Assembly: GCF_032854445.1 (NCBI RefSeq)
Contig: NC_088303.1
Location: 5,649,501-5,713,500, forward strand
From: Liolophura sinensis
Taxonomy: Eukaryota > Mollusca > Polyplacophora > Chitonida > Chitonidae
Direction: 5' to 3'
Length of the DNA stretch: 64,000 bases
The translations under genes were made by a program, and so were the position numbers. Within the stretch, counting starts at the first letter, position 1, and each line of letters opens with the position of its first letter. The notes under the pieces were generated by a model. That model was not told where the DNA came from. It did not search any database and saw nothing but the letters and a program-made list of their open reading frames with translations. Below are positions 27,301 to 33,589 of the stretch, in pieces.

Positions 27301-28891
27301 AGCTGACAGCAATACATCTCATACTTGACAGTTTTAAAACATTAGCTTGAAATAGCGACGCTATACCATGATGGAAGGAAAGGCTGACTTGGGTGGATGT
27401 CTAGACTGTAATTTGGCTTAAAATGCTTTACCCCAGTACCATATTTATGATTGTTTGGGTGCATGCTGTTGTTGTTGGGAGGTACATGTAGGTTGTTTTC
27501 ATCCAAAATGGAGATAAGGCTCAAGTTATAAATATAAAATACAGTTGTATAAGTTCAGTCGGCATTTCAGGAGTCTAAAGGGTCCACACAGGATTAGGCG
27601 AGATATCAGCCGATTCAACAGACTATGCTAGATGTATATTTGATCTACCAACTGTAAAGTCTCGCCTTTTATCTGAGTTAGTTTGCAACAGACTACTCCC
27701 CCCCCCAAAACACATTGTCTCTCCTAAACCTGCATGAAGTACTAAGGTTGTAGAATTGGGCTGTCCTGAAATGTAGATTGGGCTTATTCTGTAGAGCATA
27801 TATACTATAAATATCTTTGGAGTGAGAGGTGGAAATGACAACCCACGAGATGCGATTCTTCGAATGGGTTATCATTTCCACCTTCAACGAGTATAGTATT
27901 TATGATATTTAACCATTGTTCTGCAATATTCTATTTAATATTTACTTATTTACAATATCATGATTTTATTTATTTATTTGATTTGATTGGTGTTTTACGC
28001 CGTACTCAAGAATATTTCACTTATACGACGGCGGTCAGCATTATGGTGGGTGGAAACTGGGCAGAGCCTGGGGGAAACCCACGACCATCCGCAGGTTGCT
28101 GAAAGACCTTCCCATGTATGGCTGGAGAGGAAGCCAGCATGAGCTGGACTTGAAATCACTGCGACCGCATTGGTGAGAGACTCCTGGGTCATTACCCTGC
28201 GCTGGTGCGCTAACCAACTGAGCTATCATGATTTTGTGTTTCCGAACAGGTTAAGCAATGATTTTCAACTGTACAACAGTATGTGGACTACATAGACGTG
28301 AACATAGCATGATCATGAACATGACGTGTTGTACGACATTGTGTCTCGTTGTCGCGTGATGAAGAACATTAACAATTGCCAGAAGATGTGTTATTTATGA
28401 CGTCATCCCGCTGAGCTCAAACTGGAACGTCATGAAACAAAATGTTTCTTCTCAACATCACAGCATCCCCTTGAGTGAAAAAGAAGACTTTTAACAATGA
28501 AGGAAATTCTTACTTTTCACCTGAATATGAATAATTTATTTATAAATAGGATTATCTGTTAAGCAACAATGATATCCAATAAATAAATCAATATGTAGTA
28601 TGTATTGCGAGATCAAATTGGAGTACCAATATATGAGAGCTCCTATGCGTAGTTTGTAGTCTGTAAGATAAGGAAGAACACACAAAAAATCCGTGGTAAA
28701 TGATAAAAACGAAAATAAATGGGGAAAAGGCATTTGGATGAAGTGATAGTAACGTGTTGTTGTTGTTTCATCGGAGTCTAAGACACGTGAAAGTCATCGC
28801 GGCTAAACTATGAAATACAAAATACTTCCCCACCACAGATCTGATTTGGCGATTTCAAGAAACCATTGAGTTATTTACCCGTGTTAGACAT
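276..28891 (-). CDS. KIF15: KIF15-like kinesin (kinesin-12), 32 exons, 3' end outside window
   Basis: Plus-end-directed mitotic kinesin that in vertebrates cooperates with kinesin-5 on spindle microtubules. Exons in transcript order: 28879-28891, 27177-27210, 26600-26783, 24954-25030, 23979-24016, 23257-23357, 22631-22810, 22310-22411, 21332-21439, 20765-20890, 19960-20018, 19429-19492, 19005-19119, 17365-17480, 16894-17055, 16174-16378, 15600-15724, 14918-15097, 12099-12293, 11526-11633, 10945-11050, 9879-10009, 9580-9657, 8817-8933, 8125-8205, 7324-7494, 5191-5418, 4580-4678, 4276-4323, 3258-3416, 2634-2690, 276-359. All have GT-AG borders and join in phase to 1,217 codons without a stop. 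Residues 1-362 are the motor (P-loop, SSRSH switch I, DLAGSE switch II). The rest is coiled coil; [11 protein letters not shown] matches the KIF15-specific stalk. Vertebrate KIF15 is about 1,390 residues, so roughly 170 are missing beyond position 1. Six introns hold tandem arrays built from exon ends and donor sites. The 2634-2690 exon and the 3258 donor are the weakest borders. Confidence 0.93.
646..2633 (-). repeat. 47-bp minisatellite copied from KIF15 exon 31 end
   Basis: About 42 tandem copies of a 47-bp unit. On the minus strand the unit reads [14 protein letters not shown], matching the 3' end of exon 31 ([10 protein letters not shown]) and continuing through its donor. In the exon the junction is GAGGTAGGAG. 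In the array it has become GAACTAGAAG, so the splice donor is lost in nearly every copy. Two unit types (GACTT and GGCTT on the plus strand) are interleaved. Confidence 0.92.
2634..2690 (-). CDS. KIF15: KIF15 exon 31, source of the 47-bp array
   Basis: A 19-codon exon, [19 protein letters not shown], from AAATCCAG to GAG|GTAGGA. The polypyrimidine tract is weak. The 47-bp repeat beginning directly after it copies KLDxEVITQE together with the donor region. Confidence 0.65.
3258..3416 (-). CDS. KIF15: KIF15 exon 30
   Basis: 53 codons: [53 protein letters not shown]. Acceptor ATTTTAG. The donor is probably CAT|GTGTAA, chosen because the frame stops immediately after it and because phase 0 matches exon 31. 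Confidence 0.75.
3541..3785 (-). mobile_element. Diverged SINE, family B
   Basis: Contains CCATACTCAAGAATATTTCA and the GGTTGCTGGCAGAACTTCCC body. The tRNA-like head is largely lost. In the KIF15 intron between exons 29 and 30. Confidence 0.7.
4276..4323 (-). CDS. KIF15: KIF15 exon 29
   Basis: A 16-codon exon, [16 protein letters not shown], with a strong polypyrimidine acceptor (TTCTTTTAAG) and donor CAG|GTAGGT. Confidence 0.82.
4580..4678 (-). CDS. KIF15: KIF15 exon 28
   Basis: 33 codons: [18 protein letters not shown] then [15 protein letters not shown]. Acceptor TCCTCAG, donor CAG|GTGTGC. Confidence 0.87.
5058..5111 (-). CDS. KIF15: Doubtful KIF15 exon
   Basis: An open 54-nt segment ([18 protein letters not shown]) bounded by AATCTCAG and AAG|GTTTGC would join both neighbours in phase. 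Its composition is unlike the surrounding coiled coil, so it may be chance. Transcript data would decide. Confidence 0.25.
5191..5418 (-). CDS. KIF15: KIF15 exon 27
   Basis: 76 codons of strong coiled coil ([53 protein letters not shown]). Acceptor TTGTAG, donor GAG|GTACAT. Confidence 0.9.
5625..5882 (+). mobile_element. tRNA-derived SINE, family B
   Basis: Plus-strand copy ending CACCAATCAAATAAATAAAT. ATACATGTAATT (5613-5624) and ATACGTGTAATT (5883-5894) form a target-site duplication with one mismatch. In the KIF15 intron before exon 27. Confidence 0.85.
6058..7323 (-). repeat. 92-bp minisatellite copied from KIF15 exon 26 end
   Basis: Thirteen copies downstream of the parent exon end, period 92 bp (two copies 91). 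Each contains the exon-like end (GAGAAACAACTCCTAGACAA) and an intact GTAAGT donor. A TTTACACTCAG tract just before that segment could act as an acceptor, outlining a 24-nt in-frame microexon separated by 68-bp spacers. Confidence 0.93.
7324..7494 (-). CDS. KIF15: KIF15 exon 26, source of the 92-bp array
   Basis: 57 codons: [49 protein letters not shown], ending GCG|GTAAGT. The last ~60 nt plus donor are the parent of a 92-bp repeat in the next intron. Confidence 0.88.
8125..8205 (-). CDS. KIF15: KIF15 exon 25
   Basis: 27 codons: [17 protein letters not shown] then [10 protein letters not shown]. Acceptor TTTTCAG, donor CAG|GTGAGC. Confidence 0.85.
8817..8933 (-). CDS. KIF15: KIF15 exon 24
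   Basis: 39 codons: [39 protein letters not shown]. Acceptor ATTGTAG, donor GAG|GTATTT, phase 0 on both sides. Confidence 0.87.
8975..9165. repeat. Dispersed repeat C, copy 1
   Basis: Contains TTTAAAATGGATATTGCA, GATATCCTTGTTG and GTAAGTTTCAGCACC. Similar order at 43310-43490 and 45890-46060. In KIF15 intron 23. Confidence 0.5.
9580..9657 (-). CDS. KIF15: KIF15 exon 23
   Basis: 26 codons, [18 protein letters not shown] then TEEKTMLQ, between acceptor TTAACAG and donor CAG|GTATGT. Coiled coil. Confidence 0.87.
9879..10009 (-). CDS. KIF15: KIF15 exon 22
   Basis: Encodes [19 protein letters not shown] then [17 protein letters not shown] and MSVLETK. Acceptor TTTCAG, donor AAA|GTAAGA, coiled coil. 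Confidence 0.87.
10550..10715. repeat. Dispersed repeat, copy 1
   Basis: Shares CTGAAGTATCATG, GACATGACACC, ATTATACTGACACT and CCAGTCATGTTTCC in the same order with 53230-53460. In KIF15 intron 21. Confidence 0.65.
10945..11050 (-). CDS. KIF15: KIF15 exon 21
   Basis: Encodes [19 protein letters not shown] then [16 protein letters not shown], ending one base into the next codon at GTAGGT. The phase matches exon 22. Confidence 0.85.
11526..11633 (-). CDS. KIF15: KIF15 exon 20
   Basis: 36 codons: [19 protein letters not shown], then [17 protein letters not shown], a heptad-rich coiled coil. Acceptor CCCACAG, donor GAG|GTATTT. Confidence 0.88.
11731..11781 (-). CDS. KIF15: Candidate duplicated KIF15 exon
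   Basis: The last copy of the exon 19 repeat keeps an open, phase-compatible frame ([17 protein letters not shown], 17 codons) and an intact CAG|GTCAGT donor. The two middle copies lost two bases and would shift frame. A weak acceptor (GCCAAAGAG) makes use uncertain; exon 19 already joins 11526-11633 in phase without it. Confidence 0.25.
11731..12098 (-). repeat. 122-bp duplication of KIF15 exon 19 end, three copies
   Basis: Three further copies of the MAEQMA...DEIKS end and GTCAGT donor follow exon 19, with donors at 11977, 11855 and 11731 (spacing 122, 122, 124). The two middle copies have a 2-nt deletion before the donor. Confidence 0.9.
12099..12293 (-). CDS. KIF15: KIF15 exon 19, source of a 122-bp array
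   Basis: 65 codons from acceptor [27 protein letters not shown], then [18 protein letters not shown], then [17 protein letters not shown] at CAG|GTCAGT. The MAEQMA... end and donor are repeated three more times downstream. Confidence 0.85.
12369..14917 (-). repeat. 64-bp minisatellite copied from KIF15 exon 18 end
   Basis: About 40 near-identical copies of a 64-bp unit (a few 65 bp) filling almost the whole 2.6-kb intron 18. The unit is the end of exon 18 (QNKIDxES...DIHVQT) plus its GTAAGATT donor, which is kept throughout. Most copies carry TAA before the donor; the 65-bp copies keep the parental frame (IHVQTIK). Plus-strand open frames of 63-148 codons here are by-products of the repeat. 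Confidence 0.95.
14918..15097 (-). CDS. KIF15: KIF15 exon 18, source of the 64-bp array
   Basis: 60 codons of coiled coil ([35 protein letters not shown]) ending IHVQTIK at AAG|GTAAGA. The last ~57 nt plus donor are the parent of the 64-bp tandem repeat that fills nearly all of the following intron. Confidence 0.88.
15236..15300 (-). mobile_element. SINE family B tail fragment
   Basis: TTATTTATTTTATTAATGC then CTACTCAAGCATATTTCACT matches the family B tail only. In KIF15 intron 17. A similar weak fragment is at about 8415-8470. Confidence 0.5.
15600..15724 (-). CDS. KIF15: KIF15 exon 17
   Basis: Encodes [19 protein letters not shown] then [16 protein letters not shown], a linker followed by coiled coil. 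Acceptor GCTGTAG, donor AAC|GTAAGA. Confidence 0.85.
16174..16378 (-). CDS. KIF15: KIF15 exon 16
   Basis: 68 codons plus one base. [20 protein letters not shown] continues to [14 protein letters not shown]. This aligns with the LREQIEHHPRVAKYAMEN segment that is diagnostic for KIF15. Confidence 0.93.
16400..16620 (+). repeat. Interspersed repeat fragment in KIF15 intron 15
   Basis: Contains GAGGGATCTTGATGGAATTT, TGGTTTCAGGACAATGACCA and a following GATGACCCCCATGGGGATAC, the pattern of a repeat widespread in marine invertebrates. No ends or coding sequence visible. Confidence 0.45.
16894..17055 (-). CDS. KIF15: KIF15 exon 15
   Basis: 54 codons with [19 protein letters not shown], nearly identical to the KIF15 motif [18 protein letters not shown]. 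Donor ACA|GTGAGT, phase 0. Confidence 0.93.
17365..17480 (-). CDS. KIF15: KIF15 exon 14
   Basis: Encodes [20 protein letters not shown] and KM, equivalent to the YMEYFQEAMLFFKKSEQEK stretch of vertebrate KIF15. It accepts phase 1 from exon 13, which shows that the proper exon 13 donor keeps the frame. Confidence 0.9.
17728..19004 (-). repeat. 122-bp minisatellite copied from KIF15 exon 13
   Basis: Ten copies downstream of exon 13 at an exact 122-bp spacing (donor sites at plus positions 17781, 17903, 18025, ... 18879), plus a partial eleventh. Each copy has about 93 nt of exon 13 and a GTAAGTCTT donor but lacks the real 5' acceptor. Reading through from one copy into the next meets an in-frame TGA. 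Confidence 0.95.
19005..19119 (-). CDS. KIF15: KIF15 exon 13, neck coiled coil
   Basis: Begins [10 protein letters not shown] at acceptor ATTATTAG, continues [16 protein letters not shown], and ends in phase 1 at TCAG|GTAAGT. Its last ~93 nt with the donor are repeated ten more times downstream at a constant 122-bp period. Confidence 0.92.
19429..19492 (-). CDS. KIF15: KIF15 exon 12, end of motor domain
   Basis: Encodes [16 protein letters not shown] and MIKNK, the last motor helix and neck-linker region. Acceptor CTGCAG, donor AAG|GTAATG. Confidence 0.93.
19960..20018 (-). CDS. KIF15: KIF15 exon 11
   Basis: Encodes [19 protein letters not shown], directly continuing the [10 protein letters not shown] motif. 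59 nt, ending two bases into a Lys codon at GTAAGT. Confidence 0.94.
20765..20890 (-). CDS. KIF15: KIF15 exon 10
   Basis: 42 codons with [13 protein letters not shown] and [13 protein letters not shown], part of the microtubule-binding face (helix 4, loop 12 and helix 5). Donor AGG|GTTTGT. Confidence 0.94.
21332..21439 (-). CDS. KIF15: KIF15 exon 9, switch II
   Basis: 36 codons containing [15 protein letters not shown], the kinesin switch II motif with the KIF15-type RQKDT extension. Donor AAG|GTTTGG is non-consensus at position +3. Confidence 0.94.
22310..22411 (-). CDS. KIF15: KIF15 exon 8, switch I
   Basis: 34 codons with [19 protein letters not shown], the kinesin switch I (SSRSH) motif. 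Acceptor CTTGCAG, donor AAG|GTAAAA. Confidence 0.95.
22553..22640 (-). repeat. 30-bp triplication across the KIF15 exon 7 donor
   Basis: On the minus strand, GGCCTATCAG|GTAAAAACC is followed by GGCCTGTCAG|GTGAGAATA and GGCTCATCAG|GTATGACTC, spaced 30 bp. Each copy keeps CAG|GT. The spacing is a multiple of three and both added segments are stop-free. Confidence 0.85.
22631..22810 (-). CDS. KIF15: KIF15 exon 7
   Basis: 60 codons. Encodes [20 protein letters not shown] and the stretch ending TSALEAYQ. Its donor is followed by two diverged 30-bp copies of the exon end plus donor, so three consecutive CAG|GT donors are available in the same frame. Confidence 0.93.
23257..23357 (-). CDS. KIF15: KIF15 exon 6
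   Basis: Encodes [18 protein letters not shown] and the following helix NREIEM. It corresponds to the SHNLRGVIPRSFEYLF region of vertebrate KIF15. Donor ATG|GTAAGA. Confidence 0.92.
23979..24016 (-). CDS. KIF15: KIF15 exon 5, P-loop
   Basis: A 38-nt exon encoding the nucleotide-binding P-loop [12 protein letters not shown], with acceptor TTCACAG and donor GTAAGT. Too short to be found by simple open-frame searches; identified by the Walker A motif and matching phases on both sides. Confidence 0.93.
24456..24821 (-). mobile_element. tRNA-derived SINE, family A
   Basis: Head on the minus strand: GGATAGCACAGTTGGTAGAG (box A-like) with a box B-like segment downstream. The tail is GACGTTAAACCCCAAGCACT followed by (CACT)n. 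Flanked by a 13-bp target-site duplication GGCAGTCAAACGA at 24443-24455 and 24822-24834. Inserted in KIF15 intron 4. Confidence 0.9.
24954..25030 (-). CDS. KIF15: KIF15 exon 4
   Basis: Encodes [15 protein letters not shown] and YNGTIFAY, the segment leading into the P-loop. The 77-nt exon ends after two bases of the Tyr codon at a GTAAGT donor. Confidence 0.92.
26600..26783 (-). CDS. KIF15: KIF15 exon 3, start of motor domain
   Basis: Encodes [14 protein letters not shown] (first motor beta strand) and [13 protein letters not shown]. Both are closely similar to KIF15 motor sequence. The exon ends in phase 0 at CAG|GTAGAA. Confidence 0.92.
27177..27210 (-). CDS. KIF15: KIF15 exon 2
   Basis: Acceptor TTTACAG, donor GTAAGA. 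It encodes a short pre-motor linker, [11 protein letters not shown]. An ATG sits at its first base, but that frame does not join exon 3 in phase, so the exon is read in the frame entered from exon 1. Confidence 0.7.
27968..28223 (-). mobile_element. tRNA-derived SINE, family B
   Basis: Minus-strand head TAGCTCAGTTGGTTAGCGC and box B-like GATTTCAAGTCCAGC; tail GTGAAATATTCTTGAGTACG and (AAAT)n. The 12-bp duplication TATCATGATTTT lies at 27956-27967 and 28224-28235. Located in KIF15 intron 1. Confidence 0.9.
28879..28891 (-). CDS. KIF15: KIF15 exon 1 (start codon)
   Basis: A 13-nt coding piece, ATG to a GTAAAT donor, encodes MSNT plus the first base of an Asp codon. It was chosen because it is the nearest upstream ATG with a donor in the phase required by exon 2, and because the next 250 bases form a divergent promoter. 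Confidence 0.65.
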
Positions 28892-29141
28892 TTGGCAGAC
28901 GGCACAATGTGCTCCACTGACACGGGTGCTTCGTCCTGGAAAGGTAAGTAATGGAGACTTCTTCAAAATTGGCGCGGGCGTGATTCTGCGATATTCTGCG
29001 AGATGTCAACATAAAACGTCACAATGGGGATTCCCGTCGTGATGACAGACAGGACTCCCTTGGGGATGCCGGGCGGGGTCCCCCCGGAAATTCGGGTTTG
29101 TCTCTTTGGAACCACGGTTGGCTACCTCATGCGCTGAAATA
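28892..29141. promoter_or_regulatory. Divergent promoter between KIF15 and the DUF218 gene
   Basis: 250 bases separate the two start codons. 71 bases upstream of the KIF15 ATG, on the minus strand, lies CGCGC-CAAT-TTTGAA (28962-28976): a GC-rich CDE-like box, four bases, then a canonical CHR hexamer. This is the arrangement known from G2/M genes bound by the DREAM complex; an inverted CCAAT overlaps it. The rest is GC-rich with several CpGs. Function is inferred from motif and gene type. Confidence 0.55.
29042..29137 (+). other. Upstream open frame in the DUF218 leader
   Basis: A 31-codon frame starting ATGACAGACAGG ends in TGA four bases before the main ATG at 29142. If it lies in the transcript it could limit translation of the main frame by requiring close reinitiation. 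Its peptide is not recognised. Confidence 0.35.
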
Positions 29142-29246
29142 ATGTTTTGCTCATGTGTTAAGCCAAAGGTGCATCCTTGTGAGAAGGATTACGACTGTGC
29201 TAAAGTCATATGGGATTATATGAGTATGGGGCACGCGCTAAAAAAG
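29142..29246 (+). CDS. DUF218 gene exon 1
   Basis: 35 codons beginning MFCSCVKPK and ending AKVIWDYMSMGHALKK at AAG|GTACCG, phase 0. The W-x-Y-x-x-x-x-x-x-L pattern preceding the Rossmann-like strand is usual for the family's N-terminus. Confidence 0.75.
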
Positions 29247-30429
29247 GTACCGGTACTTTAAATTTGGTAGTTGCATGCTGATGTTCAAGTACCCGTACAA
29301 CAAATCACATCACCCCAGCACTAGTCAAATTTACACGAGCTTGCAACAGCCCTGTCTAAAACAGCCCATGTTGTTTGAAGTTGCCTATATATCGTTTTTG
29401 TTTTCGATTCTACTTTGCAAAGGACGGCGCATGGTTAAGGCCCTACCCCGGGAACTCAGGTTTCATACGGTCATAAACTTTACGGCCATCGAATAAGTGA
29501 AATATTCTTGATTATGAGGTAAAACATCGATGAAATAAATAAATAAAAATCAAAAGCACAAAATAAAAGAATAAATAACGCAAAGATTATTTACATCTGG
29601 TTTGGAATTTTCAGGCTGTGGCATATGTACTATGTGTGTACACGTATGACTTGTTTTACTGGCATTTAAATTGGAAATATTCGATTGACAATGTTATAAA
29701 GATAACAATGTCGTGTTTATTCTTTAGCAACGTGTTTTGTGTAGGAACAAGAACACCGTGGACATCTGCCGTTATCTTTATGCTGGGGACATCGCTAAAG
29801 AATAAAGAAAAAACTGTTATATAAACCAGACGTAGATGGCGTCCGAACCATTTGGACCCAACTCGATAATGTTGACCTACGCGTAACGCTTATGTCGACA
29901 AGTTGTCTCTTTGGGAGCAACTGTGACCAAGTGGACGCAAGCACGTGTAGATTAGCCAAACTGGGTACAACTAGGTGCTGCGAGTCTCAGGCCAGTAGGA
30001 GTATGTTCAGCTCCGAGCTTCTGCTGAATCAGCCTCTGAGCTGAGTTCAATCGTATGCTCGAAACTGCTCTCAAAACTCAATTGCTCCCGGTCGCAAGTT
30101 CGATCTACGCTTGGCTTTATCGATACCGGTACACTACCTTGTCTTTTTGTGTCAGCTGTACAATTAGCATTTTGTGCTACCAGTTACACTCAACACATAA
30201 ATCTTAATTTTTACAGAAAGTCCATTGTCTGGGTGATGCTATAATGTATTCTACTATTTCATCAAAATGTTCTGTTAAATACACAGACTATATATTTTGT
30301 TAAATCAACACAAAGTTTCATTTAGACTAACAGGGTATTACGATGAATATGATATGATATTGTGTTATAATGACAATACATTCTACTACCAATCAGACAA
30401 CAAATTTCCGGTTAAAATTAACAGATTAA

Positions 30430-30473
<44 letters not shown>

Positions 30474-32024
30474 CCAAAATGCTAACACTAATCTTAATGA
30501 GTAGTTCTAAAATAAAAATATTGCATTCTTATAATTATCTTCAATTTTATATTTGATCTTTCCTTAATTTAATTAGTTTTTCCTGGTACATTCAATTTTA
30601 GGCTGACCTCATTCTTGGCTTGGGTAATCAGGACTTACGAACAGCCGAGCACGCGGCTGAGCTGTACCTGTCCGGCATGGGCGATAAGCTCATGTTTTCC
30701 GGCAAGGTGGGAGCTTGGACCCACGGTATGTGCCATAATGTACTGAAGGGAAAGAAAACATTGTAAGATGACATATCGACAAGATGAACGACCGTTAAGC
30801 ACTAGCTGTCCATGAAAATAGACCGATTTCCTTGTTGGCGTGTGTGTGTGTGTGTTTTTTTTTTTTTAACCCAGGAAAATGTGTTTGAAGCATTGGATTC
30901 TACAGTGGCCATTTCTGACCATATTGTAACCGGTGACGTAACATGAGGTTTTAGCAACTAAATACACTGAGACTGATACAGATTTCTATGACCCAACAGA
31001 CCACCCTTAAATCGTATGTTGTAAAAGTATTTTACTCTGCTGAACATAATCTGAAGAAAAAAAAATTATTGAACGATTTTCCTGAACAGTGTTTATTGCC
31101 TTTTCGTCTGAAATATACATCATGTTAGTGTTCCCCTTGCAATAACAGACTTTACCAATATTAAAATATGTACATGCCATGACTGGAAATAGATTTGCTT
31201 GGTACTTACAACAATATTTCAGGTGTCATATAACTATATAGTCAGTTTTTATATAGTGAAACTTCCTGACAGCTGGGTTTGAACCCACAACTCACCGTAT
31301 GGCGAAGGACTTGTAGCTTTCAGAATGGTAGCTTGAAATTTGCAGTGTTTGCCGCATTTTCTTCAATTTTTGGGGTAAAATAGCTTCGTCTTGGTGTTTG
31401 TTGTGTAACCCGATACTCGGTACGGGCCATGCACGTGTAAAATGACATCGACTTTTTTGCAAGATGTCAGAGCTATATTGTGAATTTCAGCTTTTTTGCT
31501 GTACGAATTTTTTTGGATTAATATACCAATGGTTCCTTTTAATACCTACAGGAATGTGGGATAAACCCGAAGCAGAGGTTTTCAAGGATGTCGCTGTCAA
31601 AATGGGGGTGCCCGAAGAGAAGATTATTTTAGAGAAGGAAGCCACTAACACAGGAGAAAACATTCGGTTGTCTTATGAGCTGCTGCGAGAAATGGAGGAA
31701 ATCCCGCGGGTCCTGATCATCGTACAGGCGCCGTTCATGGAGCGAAGGTCCTACGCAACGTTCATGAAACAATGGCCTCTCGACCACATGGACATCCCGG
31801 AAACGCACGTGGTCTTCTCCTCGCCCAATATACCGTTACCTCATTACACGGACGAAAATATAGACGATTTCCAAGAAACAGTCGCCAAATTACTGATCAC
31901 GCTAAAAAAAATTAAAGAATATCCTGCAAAGAATTTCCAAATACCCCAAACTATACCATGCCGTGTGAGAAAAGCATACGATTACCTGAAAAACTTTGAG
32001 CAGTACAATAAATACATTCGCTGA
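29142..32024 (+). CDS. YdcF/DUF218-family protein, three exons, 233 residues
   Basis: Joins 29142-29246, 30602-30725 and 31552-32024. Bacterial-type fold, commonly annotated in invertebrates as SCO4629-like; E. coli YdcF is reported to bind S-adenosylmethionine, but the reaction is unknown. Visible family motifs are ILGLGNQDLRTAEHAAEL (approx. 39-56), FSGKVGAWTHGMWDKPEAE (approx. 66-84), GVPEEKIILEKEATNTGENI (approx. 95-114) and LIIVQAPFMERRSYATF. No signal peptide or membrane segment is evident, so it is probably cytosolic. The start is the first in-frame ATG after an in-frame TGA at 29043. It is divergent from KIF15. The spliceosomal introns rule out bacterial contamination. ATTAAA at 32091 and AATAAA at 32464 and 32501 are candidate poly(A) signals. 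Confidence 0.9.
29430..29552 (+). mobile_element. SINE family B fragment in DUF218 intron 1
   Basis: AATAAGTGAAATATTCTTGA and a (AAAT)n tail match the 3' end of family B. The 5' part is diverged (CTACCCCGGGAACTCAGG). Confidence 0.55.
30432..30471. repeat. (GT)n microsatellite
   Basis: About 20 GT units in DUF218 intron 1. A shorter GT run followed by poly-T is at 30839-30867. Confidence 0.95.
30602..30725 (+). CDS. DUF218 gene exon 2
   Basis: Starts after AATTTTAG with ADLILGLGNQDLR, continues EHAAELYLSGMGDKLMFSG, and ends one base into the Gly codon of THG at GTATGT. Both neighbours fit in phase. Confidence 0.92.
31552..32024 (+). CDS. DUF218 gene exon 3 (terminal)
   Basis: Acceptor ATACCTACAG. 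Starts with MWDKPEAEVF and covers the second half of the domain, including EKEATNTGENIRLSYELL, to the stop TGA. The open frame extends upstream of the acceptor to 31464, but that part is intron. Confidence 0.93.
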
Positions 32025-32090
32025 TATACTGACGAGTGTTTGGACCTATATATGTGTAATATTGTGATAGTTTGTACATGTGTAACCACG

Positions 32091-32506
32091 ATTAAAACTC
32101 ACACGTGTTAAGTGAATATCATGAATCAGATGAGCACTATATATTGAAAGGGTATATATCGTAACATGTCCACCTGTTAATACGGAACAGAGTCTTATAA
32201 CGCCGGTGATCTTGGCACTATACCTCGCTTGGCGATTAGCATGAAATGGCCTAGTAGACTACATGATCGGCCCGGTGTCACTTTGATGTGATTGCTTGGG
32301 TGTCGTGTTAGGTGTCTTCAGCATGGCGTTCCAATGAGAAAAACACCGCTGTTAACATTGGGTACGGTCACCTACAAGGAGATACCGTCGTGATATGACA
32401 GATATCAATGCTGAAAGCCACGTTAAACCTCAAGTAATCAAATTGCACACGTGTAATCCTTATAATAAAACGAACTGACTCGTGTACAATATGGGTTAGG
32501 AATAAA
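32091..32506 (+). terminator. Candidate poly(A) signals of the DUF218 gene
   Basis: ATTAAA at 32091-32096, 67 bases after the stop, and AATAAA at 32464-32469 and 32501-32506. Which one is used cannot be told from sequence. Confidence 0.35.
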
Positions 32507-33589
32507 ACAAAATCAAGACAATATGCTCACATATATTAAGATTGCCTAGATGGTTATTTAAAAGAAATTTAAGGGAGAAACCTTTACTATGACAAGAGTA
32601 ATTCATGCTGTTCATCAACGGATAACTCACGTTGGAAAATTAGGTGTTGTTTTTATTATTTACTCATACAGAAAAGATACAGCGTCGTCCGATACATGAA
32701 CTTTATGCTTGTGCCGTCTCTTGAGCGCTCAAGGAATTGTCTTCTTGTTTTTTTTCTTTAATTCTCTGACGTCTAGTTTCTATTCACAGTCTGGATTTCT
32801 GAAGTAACCTAACGTTTCAGTCCGGTTCTGGTCACAACCTACCATGTAGTAAAAGCATTATGGAAAACTTGTGAAATTGATCAGTTGAAAGAAAAATATG
32901 CTTGAGACAACGGTACAAAAGGTATTAGAAGAGCAAAACTGACTTTCGGTTGCTTGGCTTATATAATGTACAGCTTACGATGAAGGGAAATCAGACTGCC
33001 AGGGGTAAATCGCAGACCTTAGGCAAATTATACGGACAAACTTTGCAAGTATTAATTCATTCCAAATGACCAGGGGCCACTTGCAAAATGGACTCTTAAT
33101 CCAAAGCTGATTTCTAAATCGCTAAAATCTTAAGTCAAAAACTGAATGATGGGCAGTGTCATACTGGAAATATTTCAGCCATTTTGTGGCAGCCAGCACA
33201 CATCTTCATCAGCCAAGCGATATAGATGTGATGCTCTATTCAGTCATACCTTGGCTCGAGAAGAAGACCTGAGCACATATTCATATACGAGTGCTGCATT
33301 AGCAAGCTCATACATCCCTAGTTCTCTACTTCGTAGTAAACAGTTAATTTTGTATTCATAAAGCCATGCTAAGCACCTTTCCAGAAAGTTGGCAACTAAG
33401 CATTTTAGGAAGTAACTAAGCTGGCATACTGTGTTCCAAACTTTTATGGAGCCTGTTGTATCACCGTTCTGTATCAGTACTATTACAGTGGTGGGGTCAT
33501 CAGCCACCTGCCACATGTGAATAGCCACTGTTTCCATGGGTATACTCCACGGACAGCAGCACTTTCCATCATATCCCAAACGTAACTCA

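Noticed and set aside
31262-31335. Possible minus-strand tRNA (GGTTCAAACCC-like B box)
   Set aside because: No convincing A box or cloverleaf; too weak to annotate.
33244-33579. 111-codon frame considered as a second Harbinger protein
   Set aside because: Only a short stretch near its end looked suggestive, and the order does not fit; left unassigned.
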